Under the pieces are notes generated by a model. That model was given only the letters and a program-made list of their open reading frames with translations. It did not search any database and was not told the DNA's origin. The position numbers were made by a program, and so were the translations under genes. Shown in pieces: positions 29,096 through 37,192 of a stretch of 64,000 nucleotides of DNA. The stretch comes from an uncultured Oscillospiraceae bacterium (GTDB taxonomy: Bacteria > Bacillota > Clostridia > Oscillospirales > Acutalibacteraceae). The stretch is from NCBI GenBank assembly GCA_900539845.1, contig UQDP01000003.1, forward strand, positions 1 to 64,000, given 5' to 3'. Each line of letters begins with the position of its first letter. Position 1 is the first letter of the stretch.

Positions 29096-30274
29096 TCACA
29101 TATATTTTTTAATCTCGTTTACCATATCGGTTTTTTCCCAGGAAACGCCGAGCTCTTCCCTGCCCATATGACCGTAAGCGGAAAGCGGTTCATATATAGG
29201 CTTTCTGAGATCCAGCCTTTCAATTATTGCGGACGGTCTGAGATCAAACACTTTGTTTACGATATCGGCGATCTCCTCATCGGCTTTTTTGCCGGTGCCG
29301 AAAGTATCCACCATAACCGAAACGGGCTTGGCAACACCGATAGCATATGCAAGCTGGACCTCGCATTGCTCCGCAAGACCTGCCGCTACTATGTTTTTAG
29401 CTACCCATCTTGCCGCGTAAGCCGCGCTGCGGTCAACCTTTGTGGGATCTTTGCCGCTGAACGCGCCGCCGCCGTGACGGGCATAGCCGCCGTATGTATC
29501 CACAATAATCTTTCTGCCGGTAAGTCCGCTGTCTCCCTGCGGACCGCCTACAACGAATCTTCCCGTCGGATTTACGTAGAACACGGTATCCTCGTCCATC
29601 AGTTCAGCCGGAACAGTGGTTTGGATCACCTTTTCTATTATATCTTTTCTGAGCGTATCCAGCGAAACATCGGCGCTGTGCTGGCTGGAAACGACAACCG
29701 TGGTTACTTTAACCGGCTTATCGTTTTCATACGCAACGGTAACCTGTGTTTTTCCGTCGGGATAAAGATACGGCAGTTCCCCGCTTTCACGCACTTCGGT
29801 AAGCTTAACGGCAAGCTTATGTGCAAGGCTTATGGGCATAGGCATAAGTTCTTTGGTCTCATTGCAGGCATAGCCGAACATCATTCCCTGATCGCCTGCG
29901 CCGTTAAGATTATACTTATCTTCTTCATCATTTTTAAGCTCAAACGACTGATCAACGCCGAGCGCGATATCAGGACTCTGCTTGTCAAGAGAAACGCAAA
30001 CGGCACAATTATTGCCGTCGAAACCCTTTTCGCCGCTGTCATACCCGATAGCACAAACTGTCTTTCTTATTATAGCCGGAATATCCACCTGAGCGTTTGA
30101 GGTTATCTCACCCATAACATGAACCTGTCCCGTTGTGCAGAAAGTCTCGCACGCAACACGGCTCTGCGGATCCTGCGCAAGCATAGCGTCAAGAATCGCG
30201 TCCGAAATACGGTCGCATATCTTATCGGGATGGCCTTTAGTTACAGACTCGCTTGTAAATAAAAATTTAGACAT
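29096..30274 (-). CDS. metK: S-adenosylmethionine synthetase
   Basis: 392 residues from the ATG at 30274 (GGTGAT 4 nt upstream; an earlier in-frame start adds four residues). Makes SAM from methionine and ATP. Family motifs: [16 protein letters not shown] at the N-terminus, [16 protein letters not shown] near residue 115, and [16 protein letters not shown] near residue 265, whose Lys and Asp contact phosphates. It is controlled by a SAM-I riboswitch about 180 nt upstream, a feedback loop by its own product. Monocistronic, between the riboswitch and the terminator at 29046-29084. Confidence 0.97.
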   Translation of the reverse strand: MSKFLFTSESVTKGHPDKICDRISDAILDAMLAQDPQSRVACETFCTTGQVHVMGEITSNAQVDIPAIIRKTVCAIGYDSGEKGFDGNNCAVCVSLDKQSPDIALGVDQSFELKNDEEDKYNLNGAGDQGMMFGYACNETKELMPMPISLAHKLAVKLTEVRESGELPYLYPDGKTQVTVAYENDKPVKVTTVVVSSQHSADVSLDTLRKDIIEKVIQTTVPAELMDEDTVFYVNPTGRFVVGGPQGDSGLTGRKIIVDTYGGYARHGGGAFSGKDPTKVDRSAAYAARWVAKNIVAAGLAEQCEVQLAYAIGVAKPVSVMVDTFGTGKKADEEIADIVNKVFDLRPSAIIERLDLRKPIYEPLSAYGHMGREELGVSWEKTDMVNEIKKYM

Positions 30275-30292
30275 ATTAATCACCACAGCCTT

Positions 30293-30439
30293 TCAGGCTA
30301 CAAATAGTTTATTAAAGATCATCAACACCCTGCTGTAGCCTGACAAGGCGTTAATGGGGATTACAGCCATCTCAAAATTATGCCGCAGGCAAATTTTGAG
30401 GGCAATATAATTCGGTTAGTGTGATTTTTCACACTAACC
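30293..30439 (-). repeat. Three extra hairpins in the metK leader
   Basis: Between the riboswitch terminator and the metK start lie three inverted repeats. One is a perfect 10-bp pair at 30293-30302/30334-30343 (31-nt loop), one a 9-bp pair at 30371-30379/30392-30400, and one a perfect 10-bp pair at 30414-30423/30430-30439. The last overlaps an AGGAGG followed by GTG TGA, a minimal start-stop. They are not part of the SAM-I aptamer and their role is unknown. Confidence 0.7.
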
Positions 30440-30455
30440 TCCTGAAAACCTTATC

Positions 30456-30482
30456 AAAAAAAGCACACCCGAATGAGTGTGC
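30456..30482 (-). terminator. Riboswitch-controlled terminator before metK
   Basis: On the minus strand a stem GCACAC.../GTGTGC, extendable to 8 bp with a 4-nt loop, followed by seven T. The preceding segment ATGAGT (inside the near P1' strand) can pair with ACTCAT in this hairpin, giving the alternative antiterminator expected of a SAM-I switch. Confidence 0.85.
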
Positions 30483-30488
30483 CGAAAT

Positions 30489-30584
30489 ACTCATCACTCG
30501 GAAGATCCGCGGGAATTAGCACCTTGCAAAACGCAGGTTGCTGTGGCGTCAACGGGCCCGTCCCTAAGCCACTCTTGATAAGGT
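30489..30584 (-). ncRNA. SAM-I (S-box) riboswitch aptamer
   Basis: Read on the minus strand, the S-box core is clear: CTTATCAAGAGTGGC, then AGGGACGGGCCC, GCAACC and AAGGTGCTAATTCC, in order. P1 can form with TGATGAG at 30490-30496 directly after the P4 hairpin, which gives the normal compact aptamer. A second, perfect 10-bp P1 partner (TTGATAAGGT) lies beyond the terminator at 30448-30457. Binding of SAM should stabilise P1 and leave the terminator free, turning metK off. Confidence 0.95.
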
Positions 30585-30603
30585 ATATTTAATTTAGGAA
30601 TAT

Positions 30604-30632
30604 ATAATAACGCAGGCGCCGTCAAAAGTCAA
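30604..30632 (-). promoter_or_regulatory. Promoter of metK transcript
   Basis: On the minus strand TTGACT (30627-30632), 17-bp spacer, TATTAT (30604-30609). Transcription would start just before the riboswitch, so the whole leader is about 320 nt. Confidence 0.7.
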
Positions 30633-30710
30633 CAGAATTTTGCAAACGTATATAAAAAGTTAACATGTTGAAATTATAAACAAATTCTAAAGAAAATTTT
30701 AGATAATCTG

Positions 30711-30739
30711 TTGTAATTTGTTTAGAAATAGTTTATAAT
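30711..30739 (+). promoter_or_regulatory. Promoter of the SDR/zinc-ribbon gene
   Basis: TTGTAA (30711-30716), 17-bp spacer, consensus TATAAT (30734-30739), then an AAGGAGG site about 10 nt before the ATG at 30781. The good promoter and strong ribosome binding site suggest high expression. Confidence 0.75.
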
Positions 30740-30780
30740 ATGAAATGTTAAGTTTGCACATTTCTTAAGGAGGAAAACAA

Positions 30781-32343
30781 ATGGCAAAGAAAACAGTGTT
30801 TATTACCGGCGGAACCGGTAATATGGGCTGGGCTGCCGTTCAGGAGATGCTCAAAAAGCCCAATGAGATCAATATTAAAATGCTTGCAAGAAAGAGCGCT
30901 AAAAACGAAGAACTTTTAAAGCCTCTTATGTCTAAGCCTAACGTAAAAATCATCTGGGGCGATCTTCTTGAATACGACGCTATACTTGAAGGTGTAACAG
31001 GCTCGGATTATGTGCTTCACGTCGGCGGAATGGTTTCCCCCACTGCTGACTGGAAACCGTACAGAACACAGAAAACAAATATCGGCGCAGCGCAGAACAT
31101 CTGCAAGGCAGTGCTTGCACAGCCCGATCCCGACGCTGTTAAGGTGTGCTACATAGGCACGGTTGCAGAGACCGGCGGACGCAATTATCCCATTCACTGG
31201 GGACGCTGCGGAGACCCGATCAAGATCTCCATTTATGACCACTACGCGGTTTCAAAAACAGTTGCCGAGCGCACATTCGTTGAGAGCGGCATCAAGAATT
31301 GGGTCGTAATGCGTCAGTCAGGTATTCTTTATCCGAACATCCTTAAGAATATGGATCCCATCATGTTCCACGTACCGATCAACGGCGTGCTTGAATGGTG
31401 CACGGTCGAGGACTCCGGCAGACTTATGTGCAATCTTGTTACAGAAGACGCAGCAGGTCACCTCGGCAAAGATTTCTGGAATCACTTCTTCAATATCGGT
31501 TCCGGCAAGGAATACAGAATTTCTAACTATGAGTTTGAATGCCTGCTTCTCGGAACACTCGGTCTTGCAGGTCCTGAAAAGCTGTTTGAGCCCAACTGGT
31601 TCATCACAAAGAATTTCCACGGTCAGTTCTATGCAGACGGCGATAAGCTGGAGGAATTTCTTCACTTCAGAGAAAACCTTCCGATTCAGGATTATTTCAA
31701 CCGTCTTGCCGATCATGTTGAATTCTACTTCAAAATTCCGAGATATCTTCCGAAGGGTCTTGTTGCCGCTTGTGCAAAGCCTTTCATGAAGAAGATTGCC
31801 GAAACACCCGGCTTTGGTACTCTTGACTGGGTAAAGACCAATGACCACAACCGTATGACTTCCTATTACGGCTCAAAAGAGGAATGGGAAAAGATTCCGA
31901 GCAAATGGGAAGACTTCAAGATCATGAAGTTTGACAAGGACAACAGCGCAGCCGAGCAGTTTAAGCTTGACCATGGCTATGATGAGAGCAAGCCCGAATC
32001 AGAGCTTGATATCGAAGATATGAAGCAGGCTGCTAAGTTCAGAGGCGGCGAATGCCTGTCCGAATCCATGACCAAGGGCGATATGGCAACAAAGCTTAAG
32101 TGGAAATGCGGCCACTGCGGCGCAGAATTCGAAGCCAGCCCGGCGCTTATCCTTCTCGGCGGTCACTGGTGCCCCGAATGCTACATACCTCAGAAAGCAT
32201 GGGATTATGACTCAATTGCAAAAACAAATCCGTTCTTTGCTCAGGTTTGGTATCCCAGCCACAGAAAAGACGAGAACAACAAGTATGACTTTGACGAGTT
32301 GTTCCATATCAACGGCGTTGCCTGGGATGATCTTAAGAGGTAA
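30781..32343 (+). CDS. Extended SDR (NAD-dependent epimerase/dehydratase-like) with C-terminal zinc ribbon
   Basis: 520 residues, far longer than the usual 300-350 for an extended SDR. The N-terminal Rossmann loop TGGTGNMG lies at residues 9-16 and the catalytic pair Tyr155/Lys159 is in HYAVSK, with MRQSGILYP as the usual following motif. Residues about 330-420 form a helical, charged region. Then CGHC (443-446) and CPEC (464-467) make a rubredoxin-like zinc or iron ribbon. The reaction is unknown. Strong promoter, AAGGAGG site and terminator make it a well-expressed single gene. Aromatic-rich segments (HWGRCGDP, EPNWFITKNF) hint at a substrate pocket unlike sugar epimerases. Confidence 0.8.
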   Translation: MAKKTVFITGGTGNMGWAAVQEMLKKPNEINIKMLARKSAKNEELLKPLMSKPNVKIIWGDLLEYDAILEGVTGSDYVLHVGGMVSPTADWKPYRTQKTNIGAAQNICKAVLAQPDPDAVKVCYIGTVAETGGRNYPIHWGRCGDPIKISIYDHYAVSKTVAERTFVESGIKNWVVMRQSGILYPNILKNMDPIMFHVPINGVLEWCTVEDSGRLMCNLVTEDAAGHLGKDFWNHFFNIGSGKEYRISNYEFECLLLGTLGLAGPEKLFEPNWFITKNFHGQFYADGDKLEEFLHFRENLPIQDYFNRLADHVEFYFKIPRYLPKGLVAACAKPFMKKIAETPGFGTLDWVKTNDHNRMTSYYGSKEEWEKIPSKWEDFKIMKFDKDNSAAEQFKLDHGYDESKPESELDIEDMKQAAKFRGGECLSESMTKGDMATKLKWKCGHCGAEFEASPALILLGGHWCPECYIPQKAWDYDSIAKTNPFFAQVWYPSHRKDENNKYDFDELFHINGVAWDDLKR

Positions 32344-32369
32344 GCCACTCACGATCTGAATCAAAAAGA

Positions 32370-32394
32370 AACTCCGTCGGTTTCCGGCGGAGTT
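32370..32394 (+). terminator. Terminator after SDR/zinc-ribbon gene
   Basis: 11-bp stem with one wobble (AACTCCGTCGG / CCGGCGGAGTT), TTT loop, followed by a T-rich tail on the plus strand. Confidence 0.8.
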
Positions 32395-32412
32395 ATTTAT
32401 TTATAAAATAAA

Positions 32413-32440
32413 AGCGGCATCCGAAAAGACGGCTGCCGCT
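32413..32440 (-). terminator. Terminator after L,D-transpeptidase gene
   Basis: Stem AGCGGCA / TGCCGCT extended by CCG/CGG with one mismatch, followed on the minus strand by TTTATTTTAT. It lies 24 bp past the gene's stop. Confidence 0.72.
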
Positions 32441-32463
32441 ATAAATTTACATGTTTAATGATA

Positions 32464-33168
32464 TCAGTTATTCCACGGATTCTTGGGATCGGGATCCGTG
32501 GGATCCCAGCCGCGGCGTTTGTCTGAAGTGTCGATTCGGATCGGATCGGGCTTTCCGAGCGGTTCTTCTTCACTGCTGTCATATATCTCTACCGTTGTGC
32601 CTTTCGGGCAGTGATCATAGATCCACTTGGCGTCAATAACACTAAGACGGATGCAGCCTGCCGAGGCAGCCGAGCCGAGTTTGTTGTAAGCAACATATTT
32701 GAGTGAGTCTTTAGACCTTTCGGCATAAGGAACGGAATGAAACAAGATGTGCCCGGTTATCCTTGTGGCATACTGACCGTACACGCCGCCGTTAAGTATA
32801 TGCCAAGTGTATTTATCACTGGTTTTAAAACGTCCTGTCGGCGTTTTTCCGTTTAAACCGACAGAGCATACCATTGCTTTGACCGGCTCGTCAAAATTGC
32901 CGGCTCCGTCATTTTTATATATCGTAACGATATTCTGTTTTCTGTTCACTTTTATAAGATAAGGAACATATTCATAACTTACTTCGGCTGCGTTCGCCTG
33001 AGCGGAAATATCTACCGCCCCGCCGGCTTTGCCGTTGACCTCAGAAGCATTTTTCTTGGAAAACAACTCCGAAGCCGGTGCATTTGAAGAATAAATAAAA
33101 TACGCCCCAACACAAACCGCCGCGCACAAAATGCATGACACCGCGGAAATCAATATCTTTTTATTCAT
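32464..33168 (-). CDS. L,D-transpeptidase (YkuD domain)
   Basis: 234 residues. N-terminal membrane anchor or signal (about residues 5-26, after MNKK), an Ala/Ser-rich linker to about 65, then a YkuD domain (about 70-205). The domain has the catalytic motif: His in GHILFHSVPY near residue 140, and Cys172 in SAGCIRL. These enzymes make 3-3 cross-links in peptidoglycan or attach proteins to it, outside the membrane. The C-terminus is short and rich in Pro, Asp and Asn (DPTDPDPKNPWNN). It lies just downstream of araD, 18 bp away, so it may be read from the ara transcript, though the functions are unrelated. Confidence 0.9.
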   Translation of the reverse strand: MNKKILISAVSCILCAAVCVGAYFIYSSNAPASELFSKKNASEVNGKAGGAVDISAQANAAEVSYEYVPYLIKVNRKQNIVTIYKNDGAGNFDEPVKAMVCSVGLNGKTPTGRFKTSDKYTWHILNGGVYGQYATRITGHILFHSVPYAERSKDSLKYVAYNKLGSAASAGCIRLSVIDAKWIYDHCPKGTTVEIYDSSEEEPLGKPDPIRIDTSDKRRGWDPTDPDPKNPWNN

Positions 33169-33186
33169 ATCTCCTCTTTCCGATCA

Positions 33187-33900
33187 TCATTTATTATTCT
33201 GACCGTAATACGCGTTTTTTCCATGCTTGCGCTGATAGTGCTTATCAAGCAGATACTGCTCGATACCTATATTGGCAATCTTGGAATACGACGCCGCCTG
33301 TTCGGTGGTGAGAGCCATTTTGCACACTTCCTCCAGTATAAGCGCATTCTCGACCGCCTTAAAAGAATCCTTTCCCCATACAAACGGACCATGGCGGTGC
33401 ACAAGAACGGCAGGTATCTCGGCAGGATCAATGCGCCTTTTATTGAATTCCTCAACAATCACTCTGCCGGTGTTGAGCTCGTAATCGTTTGCGACCTCAT
33501 CTTTTTTCAGGCCTCTAGCACAGGGAACGGCTCCGTTTGCAAAGTCCGCATGCGTTGTGCCGTACGGCGGAACATCACGGCCCGCCTGTGCCCAGGAACA
33601 GGCATATCTTGAATGTGTGTGGACGATGCCGCCTATACCGGCAAAACTTCTGTAAAGCTCCAGATGCGTCGGGGTGTCTGACGACGGATTGAGTTTCCCC
33701 TCAACTTTCTCCCCTTTCAAATTCATGACCACCATATCATCGGCTGTCATTTCCGCATACGGCACGCCGGACGGTTTTATTACGAACAATCCGCTTTCCC
33801 TGTCTATTTCCGAAACATTTCCCCAGGTCAGCACAACAAGACCGTATTCAACAAGCTTTAAATTGGCTCGATAGACCTTTTCTTTTAATTCTTCAAGCAT
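33187..33900 (-). CDS. araD: L-ribulose-5-phosphate 4-epimerase
   Basis: 237 residues, normal size. Class II aldolase fold. Converts L-ribulose-5-phosphate to D-xylulose-5-phosphate, the last step of arabinose entry to the pentose phosphate route. The zinc ligands are visible: Asp/His in THSRYACSWAQAG near residue 95 (two His) and His in VLVHRHGPFVWG near residue 168. TWGNVSEID near residue 24 and KPSGVPY near 43 are family motifs. Last of araB-araA-araD, 52 bp after araA. Confidence 0.96.
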   Translation of the reverse strand: MLEELKEKVYRANLKLVEYGLVVLTWGNVSEIDRESGLFVIKPSGVPYAEMTADDMVVMNLKGEKVEGKLNPSSDTPTHLELYRSFAGIGGIVHTHSRYACSWAQAGRDVPPYGTTHADFANGAVPCARGLKKDEVANDYELNTGRVIVEEFNKRRIDPAEIPAVLVHRHGPFVWGKDSFKAVENALILEEVCKMALTTEQAASYSKIANIGIEQYLLDKHYQRKHGKNAYYGQNNK

Positions 33901-33952
33901 ATTGATTCTTGACCTCTCCGCTGTAAATTACGTATTTTTCAAAAATATAAGC

Positions 33953-35425
33953 TTACATTCCGAGCTTATACGCTATATCGTTATAAAACAGCTCTTTTTT
34001 GAACTCGTTGATATCCGTCTCCTCGCCGATATGTAGAAACTCTATACCCATCATTTCTGCAAAATCGCGCATATTATCAGCATTCAGGCTGTAGGAAAGC
34101 ACACTGTGATGCGCCCCTCCTGCATATATCCACGCTTCGGCGGAAGTCTGAAGGCACGGAAGCGGTTTCCAGAGTACGCCCGCAACCGGCAGATTCGGCA
34201 TATCGTTTGTCTGCTCCATACACTCAACATCGTTGCAGATCATACGCAGCCTGTCGCCCATATCTACAAGCGTTACAACGATTGCTTTGCCTGTTTTTGC
34301 TTTGAAGACAAGTCTTGCCGGGTCTTCCCTGTCTCCTATTCCGAGCGGATGCACCTGAATCTTCGGCTTTTCCGCCGCGCACTGCGGACTTACCTCAAGC
34401 ATGTGTGAGCCGAGGAGCATTTCTCTGCCGGGTTCGAAATGGTATGTGTAATCTTCCATAAACACGGTGCCGCCGTCAAGCCCCTCTGCCATACAGGTCA
34501 TCACACGCAGCATTGCGGCAACTTTCCAGTCGCCCTCCGCGCCGAAACCGTAGCCGCGGCGCATCAGATCCTGGGCCGCAAGACCGGGAAGCTGGCGCAG
34601 CTGCTGAAGATCCTCGAAATTGGTGTGAAAAGCATTAAAATCATACCTGTCGAGAAACTTCTTTAGTGCCACCTCTTCGCGCGCCTGATAACGGACTGCA
34701 TCTATGTTATCGGTATCCATAATATAATATTTTTCATATTCTGCCATCTGCGCGTCTATCTCATCCTCGGTCACTGCATCGACCTCTTTTATGATATCTC
34801 CTACGCCGTAATGGTCTACCTGCCAGCCGAGCTTGATCTGCGCCTCGATCTTATCGCCGTCCGTTACGGCAACATTCCGCATATTATCGGAGATCCTGAG
34901 CACATGTACTTTTCTGCTTTCCGCAGCGCCAACCGCCGCGCGTATCCAAGTCTCCATTTTATTCTGAAATGCGGGATCTTTCCAGTACCCTGCGATCACT
35001 TTTCTTTTAAGCCGCATCCTCGCGGCGATAAAACCATGTTCCCGGTCTCCGTGGGCGGACTGATTCAGATTCATAAAGTCCATATCGATATCCTGCCACG
35101 GAATATCGCGGTTGTACTGCGTATTTACATGCAGATAGGGCTTTTGAAGCGCATTGAAGCCTGCAATCCAGGCTTTTGACGGTGAGAAAGTGTGCATCCA
35201 AGTGATCACGCCTGCGCAGTTTTCATCACCATTCGCCGCCTGCATAACAGCAAGGATCTCTTGGGATGTTTTTACGCAGGGCTTTGCAACGATGCGGCAG
35301 GGCATCGTTTTGCTCCACTCCTCACACATCTCAGCGGCATGGGAATTTATCGTTTCAAAAATGTCCTCTCCGTAAAGGAACTGCGTGCCAACAACGAACC
35401 AAAATTCATAATCTTTTATTGCCAT
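33953..35425 (-). CDS. araA: L-arabinose isomerase
   Basis: 490 residues, full length. Interconverts L-arabinose and L-ribulose with a Mn ion. Family features: GTQFLYGEDIF at the N-terminus, WMHTFSPSKAWIAG near residue 90, the metal-site region FHTNFEDLQQLRQLPGLAAQDLMRRGYGFGAEGDWK (about 270-306, contains catalytic Glu), and FMEDYTYHFEP near 330. Ends with the HSVLSYSLNADNMRDFAEMMGIE helix. 12 nt after araB. Confidence 0.97.
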   Translation of the reverse strand: MAIKDYEFWFVVGTQFLYGEDIFETINSHAAEMCEEWSKTMPCRIVAKPCVKTSQEILAVMQAANGDENCAGVITWMHTFSPSKAWIAGFNALQKPYLHVNTQYNRDIPWQDIDMDFMNLNQSAHGDREHGFIAARMRLKRKVIAGYWKDPAFQNKMETWIRAAVGAAESRKVHVLRISDNMRNVAVTDGDKIEAQIKLGWQVDHYGVGDIIKEVDAVTEDEIDAQMAEYEKYYIMDTDNIDAVRYQAREEVALKKFLDRYDFNAFHTNFEDLQQLRQLPGLAAQDLMRRGYGFGAEGDWKVAAMLRVMTCMAEGLDGGTVFMEDYTYHFEPGREMLLGSHMLEVSPQCAAEKPKIQVHPLGIGDREDPARLVFKAKTGKAIVVTLVDMGDRLRMICNDVECMEQTNDMPNLPVAGVLWKPLPCLQTSAEAWIYAGGAHHSVLSYSLNADNMRDFAEMMGIEFLHIGEETDINEFKKELFYNDIAYKLGM

Positions 35426-35437
35426 AATGCTTTCTCC

Positions 35438-37021
35438 TTATCCGTTTAACGCGTCTGCCGCCGAGATTTCAGCGGCAAGGCATTTTTTATATATATCCAT
35501 ATAAGCGGCAAACCCGTTTACATCATTTTCGTCGGGTGAGATAACAGAGCTTTCACTGCCGGAAAAAACGTATCGATCAAGGTAATCCTCAAGCGTTTCG
35601 CCTTTTGTATCCGCAGCGTATCTCGCCAGCAGAGCGATCCCCCAAGCGCCGCCTTCTCCCGCCGTCTTTGTTACCGCAACAGGGATATTCAGCGCGCCTG
35701 CCAAAAGCTTCTGGCCTGCCACAGGCGTTTTGAACAAGCCGCCGTGACCGTTGATACATTCAATGCTTACACCTTCGCCGTCAAGAATCTCCATCCCGGT
35801 CTTAAGCGCCGCGAGCGCCGAGAATATCTGCGCTCTGAAAAAGTTTGCAAGGCTGAACTGCGCGTCTGTTTTTCGTATCAGCAGCGGAACGCCTGAATCC
35901 GTGTGGAGTACCGGTTCGCCGGAAAAACAGTTATAATTCACGATTCCGCCGCAGTCCGCGCTGCCCCAAAGCGCTTTTTCATACAGCTTATCATACAGCT
36001 GCGGTTTTGTGATATCGCAACCGCAGGACTCGGCAACTTCATAAAAAAGATCCACCCAATGATCGAGATCGGTGCAGCAGTTATTGCAGTGCACCATGGC
36101 AACCGGCCTGCCGGCAGGCGTCGTTACCATATCTATTTCCTCATAAACGTTCTTCAGGGGCTTCTGCAAAACAACCATGGAAAAGATGGACGTTCCGGCT
36201 GAAACATTGCCTGTTTTTTCCCTTACGCTGTTTGTTGCCGCCATTCCCGTGCCGGCGTCTCCCTCCGGCGGACACATAAGAATACCGGGCTGAAGATTTC
36301 CGCTTTCGTCAAGAAGCGCGGCTCCCTTTTCCGTAAGAGTTCCGGCGTTTTCGCCCGCAAGCATAACTTTCGGCAGAAGCTCACGAATATTCCAAGAATT
36401 TTTTTTTACCTGCGGCAATGCAGAAAACTTATCCAGCATTTCAGCATCATAATCATTAATGCTGCTGTCTATCGGGAACATCCCCGACGCTTCGCCGATT
36501 CCCACGGCTTGAACACCCGTAAGCATATAGTGAACATAACCTGCCAGTGTGGTTATGCGGTCGATATCCTTAACATGCTCCTCGCCGTTGAGGATTGCCT
36601 GATAAAGATGGGCAATGCTCCAGCGCTGCGGTATATTAAAACCGAAAAGAGCGGTAAGCTCCCCTGCCGCCGCAGCTGTTGAGGTGTTCCGCCAGGTCCT
36701 GAACTCGGCAAGCTGCCTGCCGTTTTTATCAAAAGGAAGATAACCGTGCATCATTGCCGAAAAACCTATCGCCGAAAGAGTTTTTATGTAAGAACCGCTC
36801 AGCCTGAGCACTTCACGGTTAAGGCTGCTGTAAGCGTCCCTTACTCCTGCCCATACGTCATCAAGGCTGTAACTCCAATATCCGTTTTCAAGCTTATTTT
36901 CCCAATTGTGCGAGCCTGAGGCAACAGGATTACAGTTTTCATCTATCAAAACGGCTTTGATACGCGTTGAGCCAAGCTCTATGCCCAGCGTTTCGCCGCC
37001 TGTGAGTTTATATGCGCTCAT
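35438..37021 (-). CDS. araB: FGGY-family ribulokinase
   Basis: 527 residues from the ATG at 37021, preceded by AGGTGG with 6-nt spacing; an ATG 21 nt earlier has no site. Sugar kinase of the FGGY family; its place before araA and araD makes L-ribulose the likely substrate. Phosphate-1 loop GIELGSTRIKAVLID lies near residue 10, the sugar-contact motif MMHGYLPF near 85, GDAGTGMAATNSVREKTGNVSAGTS near 255-280, and an ATP-site NGHGGLFKTPVAGQKLLAGALN near 430. It resembles the xylulose/ribulose kinase branch that acts on ribulose in clostridia. No araR-type regulator gene is in the window. Confidence 0.88.
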   Translation of the reverse strand: MSAYKLTGGETLGIELGSTRIKAVLIDENCNPVASGSHNWENKLENGYWSYSLDDVWAGVRDAYSSLNREVLRLSGSYIKTLSAIGFSAMMHGYLPFDKNGRQLAEFRTWRNTSTAAAAGELTALFGFNIPQRWSIAHLYQAILNGEEHVKDIDRITTLAGYVHYMLTGVQAVGIGEASGMFPIDSSINDYDAEMLDKFSALPQVKKNSWNIRELLPKVMLAGENAGTLTEKGAALLDESGNLQPGILMCPPEGDAGTGMAATNSVREKTGNVSAGTSIFSMVVLQKPLKNVYEEIDMVTTPAGRPVAMVHCNNCCTDLDHWVDLFYEVAESCGCDITKPQLYDKLYEKALWGSADCGGIVNYNCFSGEPVLHTDSGVPLLIRKTDAQFSLANFFRAQIFSALAALKTGMEILDGEGVSIECINGHGGLFKTPVAGQKLLAGALNIPVAVTKTAGEGGAWGIALLARYAADTKGETLEDYLDRYVFSGSESSVISPDENDVNGFAAYMDIYKKCLAAEISAADALNG

Positions 37022-37048
37022 GAGATCCACCTGCTCTTTCATATTCCA

Positions 37049-37077
37049 ATTTTACAATATAAAGCGCTGAATTTCAA
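37049..37077 (-). promoter_or_regulatory. Promoter of araB-araA-araD
   Basis: On the minus strand TTGAAA (37072-37077), 17-bp spacer, TAAAAT (37049-37054), about 30 nt before the araB ATG. Divergent from the GH2 promoter at 37135. Confidence 0.7.
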
Positions 37078-37085
37078 TAAACAAA

Positions 37086-37111
37086 TTAAATATAAATGAT
37101 ATTATATTTAA
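37086..37111. promoter_or_regulatory. Perfect 10-bp palindrome between divergent ara and GH2 promoters
   Basis: TTAAATATAA (37086-37095) and its exact complement at 37102-37111 around a 6-bp centre. It lies between the two divergent -35 elements, where one regulator could control both the ara operon and the GH2 gene. No regulator gene is adjacent. Confidence 0.5.
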
Positions 37112-37134
37112 AAGAACGGTCTTCCAAATATGAA

Positions 37135-37163
37135 TTGACTATTTATGCGCTCTGATTTACAAT
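37135..37163 (+). promoter_or_regulatory. Promoter of GH2 gene (37193)
   Basis: TTGACT (37135-37140), 17-bp spacer, TACAAT (37158-37163), then AAGGAG at 37181 and ATG at 37193. Confidence 0.75.
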
Positions 37164-37192
37164 ACAGATATAATAATAAAAAGGAGACCGCT

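Noticed and set aside
37086..37111. Palindrome as a terminator
   Set aside because: Pure A/T stem with no T-run and between divergent promoters, so an operator is more likely.
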